A stretch of DNA of 64,000 nucleotides from Leucobacter sp. CX169 (GCF_017161405.1 NZ_CP071051.1:186001-250000), one strand, 5' to 3'; shown: positions 52,222-60,993, counted from the first letter of the stretch. The notes: generated by a model from the sequence alone, not told the origin. A program made the numbers and translations.

Positions 52222-53132
52222 TACACGTCTTCCTCGGTGAGGCCCATGGTCTTGGCCAGGTCGAACAGCGGCTGGTAGGTGTCGACGGTCACCGGGATCA
52301 GCGGTCCGGCGGGGTCGACGCCGAGGAAGGCGCTGACCTCGGCGACGTCGTCCGCGTCGAGGCTGAGCAGCGCCTCGGCGACGGCGTCCTTGAACTCCTG
52401 CGGCAGGTTGCCGCGCACCGTGATCGGGTCGTTCGGAATCTCCTCCGACTTCCAGATCTGGCGGAACGCGCTCGTATCGATCGTGCCCTCGGCCTCGGCC
52501 GTGGCGAGCGTCTGCGAGTTGATCTGAGCCGCGTCGACCGTGCCGTTGACGAGCGCCAGCAGCGCTTCGGGGTGGCCCCCGGCGTAGTCCGCGGTCACCT
52601 CGTCGGCGATACCGGCGTCGGCGAGCGCCGACATCGGGAGGGCGTCACCCGAGGTCGAGCCGGGGCTGCCGAGCGCGAGCGTGTGTCCTGGCAGGTCCTC
52701 AATCGTCTTGATGGGCGAGTCGTTCGGCACCCAAATGCCGCCCGTGTAGGTGGTGGGCTGGCCCTCTGCGTCGCCAAATGAGGCGAGCGGGACGGCGTCT
52801 GCGCGCTGGTTCGCGAACACGAAGCCGAGCGGGCCAAACTGCGCGATCTCGAGCGAGTCGTTCTCCATCGCGAGCACCTCTGCGGCGTAGTCCTCGGTGA
52901 TGATGACCTCGACGGGGCAGTCGAGCTTCTCGGACAGCGCGGTCGCGAGCACCTGGTAGGCCGGTTCGAGGCGCTCCGGATCCTCGTAGGGCAGGATCCC
53001 GAAGCGGATCTTGCCGTCGGGGCACGTTGCCGAGGCCGAGCCTGCGGCGGCCGAGTCGGCGGGCGCGCACCCGGCGAGTCCGAGGGCGAGCAGCATCGAC
53101 GCGGACAGCGCGAAGGTGGTGGACTTGTTCAC
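52221..53132 (-). CDS. phnD: Phosphonate-type ABC transporter substrate-binding lipoprotein (PhnD-like)
   Basis: 303 aa; GTG start with AAGGAG upstream. Lipobox LAGC (Cys about residue 22). The PhnD domain shows RFGILPYEDPERLEPAYQVL, EIAQFGPLGFVFAN and the binding-site segment GSPGSTSGDALP. It captures phosphonates or related organophosphorus compounds. Seven tandem GGTGT repeats sit directly upstream of the ribosome-binding site. Confidence 0.9.
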   Translation of the reverse strand: MNKSTTFALSASMLLALGLAGCAPADSAAAGSASATCPDGKIRFGILPYEDPERLEPAYQVLATALSEKLDCPVEVIITEDYAAEVLAMENDSLEIAQFGPLGFVFANQRADAVPLASFGDAEGQPTTYTGGIWVPNDSPIKTIEDLPGHTLALGSPGSTSGDALPMSALADAGIADEVTADYAGGHPEALLALVNGTVDAAQINSQTLATAEAEGTIDTSAFRQIWKSEEIPNDPITVRGNLPQEFKDAVAEALLSLDADDVAEVSAFLGVDPAGPLIPVTVDTYQPLFDLAKTMGLTEEDV

Positions 53133-53142
53133 GATTCTCCTT

Positions 53143-53177
53143 GGTGTGGTGTGGTGTGGTGTGGTGTGGTGTGGTGT
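53143..53177. repeat. Seven tandem copies of GGTGT
   Basis: A perfect pentanucleotide microsatellite, (GGTGT)7, in the 66-bp gap between the oxidase gene and phnD, ending 3 bp from the phnD ribosome-binding site. Slippage would change leader length by 5-bp steps. Confidence 0.9.
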
Positions 53178-53198
53178 TGAGTAAGAGGGAAAGAGTGG

Positions 53199-54338
53199 CT
53201 AGTGGAGGGGCGAGAGCGCCGCGACGGTGCGGGCGCCGAGCGCGAGCCCGACGGTCATGCCGACGCCCGTGCTGAGCGTGACGACGTGCACTCCCGGAAG
53301 CGGTTCGGCTGCCAGCACGTCCTGGGCGTCGCTAGCGGCGTAGACGCCCTGCCAGCGTTCGAGTACCTCGAGCTCCGGGACGCCGAGCAGTCCGGCCGCC
53401 TCGTCCAATAGCGCGCGCGTCCACTCCTCGCGGAGGAACGGGGGAGCGCTGTCGAAGTACTCGTGGGTGTCGCCGAGCAGCAGCGTTCCGTCCGGCTGGT
53501 GAGTGAACATGACGTTGGCGCCCATGGTGAGCAGTTCCGGGCGCTCTCGCTGGACGACGGCGTGCAGGGCGTCGGCCTCGGGGCCGGCGAACGCCCCGTA
53601 GCGCAGCATTGAGGTGCCGGTGACGATCGCGGGCCCGAGCGGCAGGCTCCGCGGGGCCCGCACGCGGGTCATCTGGAGGGCGCACTCGCGCACCCTTCCT
53701 GCTTCGGCGACCTCGGGCAGGAGTCGCCCGATGAGGTGCCCAGCGGCGACCACGATGACGTCTGCCTCGATCACGCCGCGGCTGGTCGTGAGGCGGCCGG
53801 TGTCGGCCGCGAGCGCCGTCGTCGCGAAGCGGACGTCTCCGCGCTCGTGTGCCTGCACCCAGGACGCGATCCGGGCGACGGTGGTGCGCGGGTTCGCGGT
53901 GAGGTCGTTCGGAAGCAGGATCCCGCCGAGGGGCGCGTGTACCGTGCCGGCGGTGCCGAGCAGCTCGCCTGCTTCGGCGGCGGTCACGAGGCGCGAGTCC
54001 TGGGTCGTCTCGCGAGCGGCGAGCGCCTCGACAACGGCGAGCTCCTCCGCCGAGCGCGCCACCGCCAGGGTTCCGGAGACGCGTACTTCAAGGGCAGCCC
54101 GCTCGGCGAGGCGCAGCCAGATCTCGCGCGCCTCGTCCGCAAGGACGCCGAGCGATCCCGACTGTTCCGAGGTGCAGACGTGGCCGAAGTTGCGAACGCT
54201 CGCGGTCACCGCGGCGTGATCCTGCTCGACCACGGTCACCTGATAGCCGGCATCGAGAGCGGCAACGGCGTGGGCGAGGCCGATGATCCCGGCGCCGACA
54301 ATCGCCATGCGTGGAGCTGAGTTGGATGTGCTGGTCAT
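53199..54338 (-). CDS. DAO-family FAD-dependent oxidoreductase, phosphonate-associated type
   Basis: 379 aa from the ATG at 54338; an in-frame ATG at 54308 is also possible. FAD motif IVGAGIIGLAHAVAALD, then RNFGHVCTSEQSG and a C-terminal VVTLSTGVGMTVGLALGART. This fits the DAO branch that is syntenic with phosphonate transport (TIGR03364-like). It would oxidise an amino- or N-methylaminophosphonate imported by the downstream PhnDCE system. No phosphonatase gene is visible in the window, so the carbon-phosphorus cleavage step must be elsewhere. No good ribosome-binding site was found. Confidence 0.78.
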   Translation of the reverse strand: MTSTSNSAPRMAIVGAGIIGLAHAVAALDAGYQVTVVEQDHAAVTASVRNFGHVCTSEQSGSLGVLADEAREIWLRLAERAALEVRVSGTLAVARSAEELAVVEALAARETTQDSRLVTAAEAGELLGTAGTVHAPLGGILLPNDLTANPRTTVARIASWVQAHERGDVRFATTALAADTGRLTTSRGVIEADVIVVAAGHLIGRLLPEVAEAGRVRECALQMTRVRAPRSLPLGPAIVTGTSMLRYGAFAGPEADALHAVVQRERPELLTMGANVMFTHQPDGTLLLGDTHEYFDSAPPFLREEWTRALLDEAAGLLGVPELEVLERWQGVYAASDAQDVLAAEPLPGVHVVTLSTGVGMTVGLALGARTVAALSPLH

Positions 54339-54357
54339 GGTTCGAGCATGCGGGCCC

Positions 54358-54379
54358 AAAAGTAGTCATGACAACTTTT
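54358..54379. promoter_or_regulatory. 22-bp near-perfect palindrome, candidate GntR operator
   Basis: Arms AAAAGT and ACTTTT flank a central GTCATGAC, with a single mismatched pair. It lies 20 bp upstream of the oxidase start and shares GACAACTT with the second site at 54476-54492. Confidence 0.55.
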
Positions 54380-54475
54380 CGCGCCGCTGTTTTGCGACCG
54401 TACACGCAGCGCCGATTTGGACGCCAGTTGCTCACAAACTGTTCACTTTCGGCCCCCAGAACGAGGGCAAAACCA

Positions 54476-54492
54476 GTACAGACAACTTGTAC
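54476..54492. promoter_or_regulatory. Palindrome GTACA-N7-TGTAC at the GntR gene promoter
   Basis: GTACAGACAACTTGTAC overlaps a -10-like TACGCT (54490-54495). The ATG at 54502 follows only 6 nt later, so the transcript is probably leaderless and autoregulated. Confidence 0.5.
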
Positions 54493-54501
54493 GCTGTGGC
54501 C

Positions 54502-55275
54502 ATGAACCCGAAGCAGCCGCTGCACGCGCAGCTCTACGACGCGATGTTTCAGCGCATTCGCTCGGGTGCGTGGCGGCCCGGCGACCGTGTGCCGAGCGAG
54601 AAGTCGTTGGTCGAGGAGTTCGGGACGTCGCGGGGGCCAGTGCGCCAGGCCCTTGCCTCCCTGCGCGCCGAGGGAATGATTGGCGGCGGCCGCGGCGCCC
54701 CGCCCCGGGTGCAGCGCCCGGTGCCCTCTCAATCGTTCGGGAGTTTCCTCTCGTTCACCGAGTGGGCGAACGCGTCGGGGTTCACCCCGGGTCAGCGCGT
54801 CATCGAGGCGGCCCGGCGGCCGGCGACCGAGGAGGTCGCGCTGCACCTGGGGGTGCGGCCGGACGACCCGATCATCGAGATCGTGCGGCTGCGCACCCTC
54901 GACGGGGCACCCGCGCTGCTCGAGCGATCCGCCTTCCCGCACGAGGTCGGGCTCAGCCTCCTCACCGCCGACCTCGACGCCGGCAGCATTTATCGCCACC
55001 TCGCCGAGCGGCAGATCGTGCCGGTACGGGCTCGCCACGTCATCGACGCCGTCGCGGCGCACGCACTCGATGCCGAGTGGCTGCGCGTCGCGCCGGGCTC
55101 GCCGCTGCTGCGCGCGCGCCGGGTGTCCTATGACCAGCAAGGCTCGGTGATCGAGTTCGCTGACGACCGCCACCTGCCCCGCATGACCACGTTCGTCATC
55201 GAGAACACCGCAACCCACCGCACACCCCTGGTCCGGGAATCAACCGGGCCCACAGCGATCGCTGCTGCGAGCTAA
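54502..55275 (+). CDS. GntR-family regulator (HutC/PhnF type)
   Basis: 257 aa. Winged helix at residues 5-70 (VPSEKSLVEEFGTSRGPVRQ, ASLRAEGMI) and a UTRA ligand domain (about 90-245). It is divergent from the oxidase-PhnDCE operon, and two palindromes sharing GACAACTT lie between them. It most likely represses the organophosphorus genes until the substrate is present. Confidence 0.88.
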   Translation: MNPKQPLHAQLYDAMFQRIRSGAWRPGDRVPSEKSLVEEFGTSRGPVRQALASLRAEGMIGGGRGAPPRVQRPVPSQSFGSFLSFTEWANASGFTPGQRVIEAARRPATEEVALHLGVRPDDPIIEIVRLRTLDGAPALLERSAFPHEVGLSLLTADLDAGSIYRHLAERQIVPVRARHVIDAVAAHALDAEWLRVAPGSPLLRARRVSYDQQGSVIEFADDRHLPRMTTFVIENTATHRTPLVRESTGPTAIAAAS

Positions 55276-55342
55276 CCGGTCGCGGCGACGGGGAAGAGCG
55301 TGGGCGACGGGCGCACGCGTCGAGGTAGAGGAAGAAAAAGGG

Positions 55343-55384
55343 ACGGGCCCTCGAGGAGTGTCAATTCACTCCTCGAGGGCCCGT
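55343..55384 (-). terminator. Intrinsic terminator of the DUF4190 gene
   Basis: A perfect 18-bp stem (ACGGGCCCTCGAGGAGTG and complement) with a 6-nt loop. On the minus strand it is followed by CCCTTTTTCTTCC. It may also block read-through from the convergent GntR gene. Confidence 0.85.
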
Positions 55385-55400
55385 GTGGCAGATGCCTCGC

Positions 55401-56321
55401 TTAGAGGCAGGTGGCTGCGTCTTCCATCAGTGCCGAGGTGACCTGCTCCTGGAACGCCGTGATGTCAAGGTCCGGATCGTCCAGGATCGCCGCGGGGTCG
55501 CGCGTGAGCTTGGCGAGCTTCGAGTACAGCTCGGCGTTCGCGTCGGACGGGGTCGTGGCCGCGAGGCGCTCGTAGGTGTCAGCAACCGCTGCCGGGTCAT
55601 CGACCGAGAGCGAGGCCGATTCTTCGAGGATGCCGCAGAAGTCGGTGGCCGAAGGGACGTCGCTCGTGTCGGGGGCAGGGGTCTCGGTGATCTCCGAAGA
55701 GGTGTCGCCGAGCTGGCTCTCAAGCTGCTTCTCGAACTCGTCCTGGGCAGACCCGGCCGCAGCGGCGCCAGCGATCAGGGCGATGACCAAGAAGATGCCG
55801 GCGATGATCTGGCCGGCGAGGGCGACGTAGCCGATGATCGTGCCGGCGAGGGCGAGGCCGCGGCCGCGAGTCCCGTCGCGCTTGATCTGCTTGAGCGCGA
55901 TGTGGCCGCAGATGATGCCGACGAGGCTGACGAAGAACGAGCCGACCAGCGAGACGATCGCGAGGGTGTTCATGGGGGCCTGCGCGCCGGGCTGCTGAGC
56001 TGCACCGTAGGGCGCGCCGGGAGCGACGGGCGGCACGGGCGCGCCGTAGGCCGGGGCCTCGGGTGCGCCGGGGTAGGCCGGGGCAGCCGGATCTGCGGCC
56101 GGGAAGGCCTGGGTCGCGGCGTTCGGGTCAACCGGGGGCAGCACCTGCGTCTCGGCGGGGGTGAAGGGCTCGGCTGCGGGAGCGATGGGCTCCGATGCCA
56201 GCGGCGTCGACTCGGGGAGCTCGCTTGCCGGGGGAAGCTGCGTCGGCTGCGGGGCGGCTGCGGAAGTCTCGTCAGGGGTGATGGGGTTCTCGGGCGTGGG
56301 GGGCTGTTCCGGATTCGACAT
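55401..56321 (-). CDS. DUF4190 membrane protein with Pro-rich N terminus
   Basis: 306 aa. A disordered Pro/Ala/Glu-rich first 110 residues precede two hydrophobic helices (NTLAIVSLVGSFFVSLVGII and AGTIIGYVALAGQIIAGIFL) around the GHIALKQIKRDGTRGRGLAL loop of DUF4190. A C-terminal extracytoplasmic domain with few Cys follows. Function is unknown. It is monocistronic, with a strong terminator. Confidence 0.8.
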   Translation of the reverse strand: MSNPEQPPTPENPITPDETSAAAPQPTQLPPASELPESTPLASEPIAPAAEPFTPAETQVLPPVDPNAATQAFPAADPAAPAYPGAPEAPAYGAPVPPVAPGAPYGAAQQPGAQAPMNTLAIVSLVGSFFVSLVGIICGHIALKQIKRDGTRGRGLALAGTIIGYVALAGQIIAGIFLVIALIAGAAAAGSAQDEFEKQLESQLGDTSSEITETPAPDTSDVPSATDFCGILEESASLSVDDPAAVADTYERLAATTPSDANAELYSKLAKLTRDPAAILDDPDLDITAFQEQVTSALMEDAATCL

Positions 56322-56458
56322 AAACGTCTCTCGCTTCAGTTCTCGTGCAGTGTGTGCAGGTATTCCGAGCCCACTCTAGTTGCCCGGCCTCGGGGGCAAG
56401 CAAGCACTGGGGGGTGAATTGTCGCAGACGAGGGTGCCCAGTGCGAGAGAATAAAGTA

Positions 56459-58213
56459 ATGTTCGCCACGCCTCAGAGCCCAGAACCCTCCGCCGCCGAG
56501 AGTGCGGGCACGACCGCATTCCGGGCGGCGCGCGACCACCTGTTGCACGCCGCGCAGGATCCGGCTGGCGCCCGAGAGGCGTTCGTCTGGCCCGACGTCG
56601 GCGCCGATTTCAACTGGGCGCACGACTGGTTTGACGTGCTCGCCCGCGGCAACCAGTCGATCGCATTGCGCATCATCGAGACGGACGGCGCCGAGGCCGC
56701 GTACAGCTTCGATCGGCTCCGCCGCCGCTCGGATCAGGTCGCGAACTGGCTGTTGGCCCTCGGGGTCGAGCGGGGCGACGTGTTGATGCTCATGCTGGGC
56801 AACCGGGTCGAGCTGTGGGAGATCATGCTCGCCGCATTCAAGATTGGGGCGATCGTGCTGCCGACGTCGGTCGTGCTCGCCACGGCCGAGCTCGCCGACC
56901 GCGTGGACCGGGCGCACGTGCGCTTCGTAATGGCCGCCCCGGAGGACGCGGCGAAGTTCAGCGAGGTCCCGGGCGACTACCGCGGCATCGCTGCGTGCGC
57001 CGTGGGCATGGCCCCAGAAGGCTGGGCCTGCTTCGCCGACTCCGAGACAGCCCCAGAGGCCCCGGTCGAGAAGACCACGCTGACCGACGACGCGGCCCTC
57101 ATCTACTTCACCTCGGGCACCACCAGCCTGCCGAAGATCGTTGTGCACACGCATGCGAGCTACCCGGTGGGGCACCTGAGCACGATGTCCTGGATCGGCG
57201 TGCGGCCGGGCGACCTGCACCTCGTCATCAGCGCCCCCGGCTGGGGCAAGCATGCCTGGTCGAGCTTCTACGGGCCCTGGAACGCGGGCGCCACGATCTG
57301 TGTGGTCAATGCCGCCCGTTTTGATCCTGCGGAGCTCGTCGCGCAGCTGGACCGGGCCGGAGTATCGACTTTCTGCGCCCCGCCCACCGTGTGGCGCATG
57401 CTGATCCAGAGCGAACAGCACCGCCGCCCGCGGGCGCTGCGCGAGGTCGTCTCTGCCGGGGAGCCCCTGAACCCCGAGGTCATCGCCCGCATCAAGGAGT
57501 GGTGGGGGCTCGAGATTCGCGACGGCTACGGCCAGACCGAGACGACTGCCCTCATCGGGACGATGCCGGGCGACCCCGTCGTCCCCGGCGCGATGGGACG
57601 GCCGCTTCCGGGCAACCGCGTGGTGCTGCTTGATCCGTTGAGTGGCGCAGAGCGCGATGAGGGCGAGATCTGCCTGCCGCTCGCGGATCGGCCGCTCAAC
57701 CTCATGGCCGGCTACTTCGAGAATGAGGTCGCGACCGAGCGCGCCTGCGCCGGCGGCTACTTCCACACGGGTGACGTCGCGACCCGTGCGGCAGACGGCA
57801 CGCTCACCTTCGTCGGCCGCACCGACGACATCTTCAAATCGAGTGACTTCAAAGTCTCGCCGTTCGAAGTGGAGAGCGCGCTCATCGAGCACCCGGCTGT
57901 GGCCGAGGCGGCCGTCGTGGGGGCGCCCGACGACACCCGCCTGAACATCACGAAGGCGTACGTCGCGCTCGCCGCGGGTTGGGCCCCGGACGCGGAGACC
58001 GCGCGCGCCGTGCTCGCCCATGCCCGGGTCGCGCTGCCGCCGTACATGCGCGTGCGGCGCATTGAGTTCGCCGAGCTCCCCAAGACCACCTCGGGCAAGA
58101 TCCGCCGCGTCGAGCTGCGCCGCCGCGAGGTGGACGCGCACGCCGCGAACCTTCGCCTCGAGGCGGAGTGGCGCGAGGAAGACTTCCCGAACCTGAAGGG
58201 CCCCACCTCGTGA
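56459..58213 (+). CDS. AMP-forming acyl-CoA synthetase
   Basis: 584 aa from the ATG at 56459. ANL-superfamily motifs: P-loop YFTSGTTSLPKIV, DGYGQTETT, YFHTGDVATRAADG and the catalytic Lys in KTTSGKIRR near the C terminus. The length and WDVLARGN-like N-terminal cap resemble medium-chain/benzoate-type CoA ligases. It activates a carboxylic acid; which one is unknown. The downstream MFS permease overlaps by 4 bp and may import or export the same acid. Confidence 0.9.
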   Translation: MFATPQSPEPSAAESAGTTAFRAARDHLLHAAQDPAGAREAFVWPDVGADFNWAHDWFDVLARGNQSIALRIIETDGAEAAYSFDRLRRRSDQVANWLLALGVERGDVLMLMLGNRVELWEIMLAAFKIGAIVLPTSVVLATAELADRVDRAHVRFVMAAPEDAAKFSEVPGDYRGIAACAVGMAPEGWACFADSETAPEAPVEKTTLTDDAALIYFTSGTTSLPKIVVHTHASYPVGHLSTMSWIGVRPGDLHLVISAPGWGKHAWSSFYGPWNAGATICVVNAARFDPAELVAQLDRAGVSTFCAPPTVWRMLIQSEQHRRPRALREVVSAGEPLNPEVIARIKEWWGLEIRDGYGQTETTALIGTMPGDPVVPGAMGRPLPGNRVVLLDPLSGAERDEGEICLPLADRPLNLMAGYFENEVATERACAGGYFHTGDVATRAADGTLTFVGRTDDIFKSSDFKVSPFEVESALIEHPAVAEAAVVGAPDDTRLNITKAYVALAAGWAPDAETARAVLAHARVALPPYMRVRRIEFAELPKTTSGKIRRVELRRREVDAHAANLRLEAEWREEDFPNLKGPTS

Positions 58214-59430
58214 CCCAAGGGTTTTCCGGCAAGTTCCGACTGATCGTCGGCGCGTTCGGGATCCTGATGCTCGCCGCGAATCTGCGGACCGCGATCACCG
58301 CGGTGGGGCCGGTGCTCGGCGACATTCGGGAGGACCTCGGCCTGTCGAGCCTCGCCGCCTCGGGGCTCATCACCATCCCGCTGTTTGCGTTTGCCGTGTT
58401 CTCGCCGATCGCCCCGGTGATCGGGCGCCGGTTCGGGCTCGAGCGGACGCTCGCGGCAGGTGTGCTCGCGCTCGTCGCCGGAATTGTGCTGCGCTCATTG
58501 CCGGTGCCGGGCCTGCTCTGGGTCGGCACGATTCTGCTCGGTGCCGCGATCGCGACGCTGAACGTACTCATCCCCGCCCTGGTGCGCCGCGACTACCCGA
58601 ACAACGTCGGGCAGCTCACCGGGATCTATCAGGTGGTGCAGACCGCGGCCGCCGCGCTCGCCTCGACCCTCGCGGTGCCGATCGCCGGGTCAGTCCCGGG
58701 CGGCTGGCGCACCTCTCTGGGTATCTGGGCGGGGCTCGCGGCGATCGCGTTTGTCGTGTTCTGGCCGTCGGTGCGTGGGGCCGGACCGGTCGTGGCTACC
58801 GGCCCTATCGGCATCCCGGGAGGTTCGCGCCCTCCGGTGTTCTCGCCGTGGCGCTCGGCCATCGCCTGGCAGGTCACGCTGTTCATGGGCGTGCAGTCTG
58901 TGTTCTTTTACACGGCGCTGACCTGGTTCCCGTCGATCGATGTGGCGAACGGGTTCACTCAGGCCGAGGCCGGGGTGCATCAGGGCGTCTTCCAGGCGTT
59001 CGGGATGCTCGGCAACGTGTTTGCCGCATTCATGCTGCAGCGGCCATGGCGCGACCAGCGCATCGCGCTGCTGGCGAGCGTCCCGTTCGGGGTGGTGAGT
59101 GTGCTCGGGCTCCTGCTCATGCCGAGCTGGAGCCTCGGCTGGAACGCGGTCGCCGGGCTCGGTGCCGGGTACACGATCGTCACGGCGCTCGCCCTGATCG
59201 GTCTGCGCTCGCGCGATCACCGCGAGGCGGCGAGGCTGTCGGGGATGGCGCAGTCCGCCGGGTACCTCATCGCGGGCATCATCCCGATGGTGCTCGGCGC
59301 GCTACACGACGCGACCGGCGGCTGGACGGTCGTCCTCGTCTCGCTGCTGGCGCTGCAGGTGGCGCAGGCCGTTTTCGGGCTGCTCGCCGCCCGCAACCGC
59401 TACTACTCGGGCGGACCCGCTCGCGACTGA
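58210..59430 (+). CDS. MFS permease of the CynX/NimT type
   Basis: 406 aa; GTG start overlapping the synthetase stop. Twelve hydrophobic segments, with ANLRTAITAVGPVLGDIRED in helix 1-2 and the FGLERTL loop typical of the cyanate-transporter-like MFS family. It probably carries an organic anion or a nitroimidazole-like compound; specificity is not readable. Confidence 0.85.
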   Translation: MTQGFSGKFRLIVGAFGILMLAANLRTAITAVGPVLGDIREDLGLSSLAASGLITIPLFAFAVFSPIAPVIGRRFGLERTLAAGVLALVAGIVLRSLPVPGLLWVGTILLGAAIATLNVLIPALVRRDYPNNVGQLTGIYQVVQTAAAALASTLAVPIAGSVPGGWRTSLGIWAGLAAIAFVVFWPSVRGAGPVVATGPIGIPGGSRPPVFSPWRSAIAWQVTLFMGVQSVFFYTALTWFPSIDVANGFTQAEAGVHQGVFQAFGMLGNVFAAFMLQRPWRDQRIALLASVPFGVVSVLGLLLMPSWSLGWNAVAGLGAGYTIVTALALIGLRSRDHREAARLSGMAQSAGYLIAGIIPMVLGALHDATGGWTVVLVSLLALQVAQAVFGLLAARNRYYSGGPARD

Positions 59431-59455
59431 TCGCGGTGCTGAGCGCAGGCGGGCC

Positions 59456-59483
59456 TTGAATTGCACGATTCGTGCATTATGCT
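59456..59483 (+). promoter_or_regulatory. Promoter with embedded perfect palindrome
   Basis: TTGAAT and TATGCT, 16 bp apart. The spacer holds TGCACGATTCGTGCA (59462-59476), a perfect 7-1-7 inverted repeat. The preferred ATG (59490) is 6 nt beyond the -10, so the mRNA is probably leaderless. Confidence 0.6.
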
Positions 59484-59489
59484 GCACTC

Positions 59490-60095
59490 ATGGATGCACA
59501 GGCAGCGACGCTCGCCCGCACGATCGGCGTGCGCGTCAGAGCGGAGCGCACGCTTCGGGGCTGGACGCTCGATCAGCTGGCCGCTGCCGCCGGGGTGAGC
59601 CGCCGGATGGTCGTGAACGTCGAGCAGGGGACGGTGAACCCCAGCGTCGGAACCCTCCTGCGGCTGAGTGACGCGCTGGGCGTCGGGCTGCCAGCCCTGG
59701 TGGAGCCTCCCGCCTCTCGGGAGCCGCAGGTGACGCGCCGGGGCGACGGTGCAGTGCTCTGGTCCGGGGAGTCGGGCGGGACGGGAGTGCTCGTCGCGGG
59801 CACCGAGTCGCCCGACGTCGTCGAGCTCTGGGACTGGACGCTCGCCGCGGGGGAGCGGCACGCGAGTGAGGCCCACGCGGCGGGGACCCGCGAACTGCTC
59901 CACGTGCTCTCGGGCGCGATCCGGGTCGAGGCCGCTGGCGCCGTGTTCGAGCTCGGAGCGGGGGACTCGCTCTGCTTCCGCGGCGACGCGGACCACGCGT
60001 ACGCGAACCCGCACCAGGATCCTGCCCGGTTCTCGCTCGCGGTGTACGAGCCCGGCGTCGGCGCGGGCCATCGCACAGAGGCCGCTGATGCGTAG
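59490..60095 (+). CDS. XRE-family regulator with C-terminal cupin domain
   Basis: 201 aa from the ATG at 59490; a GTG at 59472 would add 6 residues but lies within the promoter. N-terminal HTH_3 (LDQLAAAAGVSRRMVVNVEQ) and a cupin_2 barrel (GERHASEAHAAGTRELLHVL then GDSLCFRGDADHAYANP). Such regulators sense a small metabolite through the cupin. It overlaps the EamA gene by 8 bp and likely controls that operon and itself through the palindrome in its promoter. Confidence 0.88.
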   Translation: MDAQAATLARTIGVRVRAERTLRGWTLDQLAAAAGVSRRMVVNVEQGTVNPSVGTLLRLSDALGVGLPALVEPPASREPQVTRRGDGAVLWSGESGGTGVLVAGTESPDVVELWDWTLAAGERHASEAHAAGTRELLHVLSGAIRVEAAGAVFELGAGDSLCFRGDADHAYANPHQDPARFSLAVYEPGVGAGHRTEAADA

Positions 60096-60993
60096 GCCAG
60101 GGGTAGAGGTGCCTGCGTGGTCGATGGCGATCGTCGCGATGCTGTTGATCCAGGTGTCGAACGCGCTCTCGGTGGGCGTCATCGAGCACGTGGGGGCCGC
60201 CGGGACCGCCTGGCTGCGGATGTGTTTTGGGGCGGCGTTCCTCTGGCTGTTCGCGAGGCCGTCGTGGCAGACGATTCGCTCGCTGCGGCCGCGAGACGTG
60301 CCGGCACTGCTCGCGCTGGGGGCGGCCACGGGATTCATGACCACGTTCTTCCTTGCGGCGATCGAACGGATCCCGCTCGGCACCGCGGTGGCCATCGAGT
60401 TCCTGGGCCCGCTCACGGTGGCCGCCTTCGCAAGTACTCGTCGTTGGGGCTACGCCTGGCCTCTGCTCGCCTTCGCCGGCGTCGTGCTGTTGACGGAGCC
60501 GTGGCGCGGAAGAGTTGACCTGCTCGGCGTCGGATTTGCCCTGCTCGCGGGGGCATGCTGGGGCGTGTACAATGTCCTGACCCAGCGAATCGGCGACCGG
60601 TTCTCGGGCATCAGCGGGCTCGCGCTCACCATCCCGATCGCCGGGGTGTTCACCGCGGCGGTGGGGCTACCGCAGGTGCTCGGCGGGAGCGAGATCTGGT
60701 GGGCAGTACTGATGGCCGCCGGGATCGCCCTGATCACCCCAGCGCTCTCGTTCGGGCTCGAGATGCGGGCGCTGCGCCGCATGACCCACACCGCCTTCGG
60801 GACATTGCTCGCGGTGGAACCCGCGTTCGGGATCCTGATCGGCCTGCTGCTGCTGAGCCAGCAGCCAACGCCCGTGCAACTGCTCGGCATCGCCTTGGTC
60901 GTCACGGCCGGTGCCGCCGCGCAGTTCGGGGGAGCCCGCACTGCTGCACCAAATGCTCAAGTCCCTCCCCGATCTCCCCAGGAGTCCGCATGA
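60088..60993 (+). CDS. EamA/RhtA-like DMT-superfamily transporter
   Basis: 301 aa from the ATG at 60088. Ten hydrophobic helices in two EamA repeats; the segment PLGTAVAIEFLGPL and the late LLLSQQPTPVQLLGI match the RhtA-type branch, which exports amino acids such as threonine and homoserine. It is translationally coupled to the cupin regulator and the downstream monooxygenase-fold gene (ATGA). Confidence 0.87.
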   Translation: MRRPGVEVPAWSMAIVAMLLIQVSNALSVGVIEHVGAAGTAWLRMCFGAAFLWLFARPSWQTIRSLRPRDVPALLALGAATGFMTTFFLAAIERIPLGTAVAIEFLGPLTVAAFASTRRWGYAWPLLAFAGVVLLTEPWRGRVDLLGVGFALLAGACWGVYNVLTQRIGDRFSGISGLALTIPIAGVFTAAVGLPQVLGGSEIWWAVLMAAGIALITPALSFGLEMRALRRMTHTAFGTLLAVEPAFGILIGLLLLSQQPTPVQLLGIALVVTAGAAAQFGGARTAAPNAQVPPRSPQESA

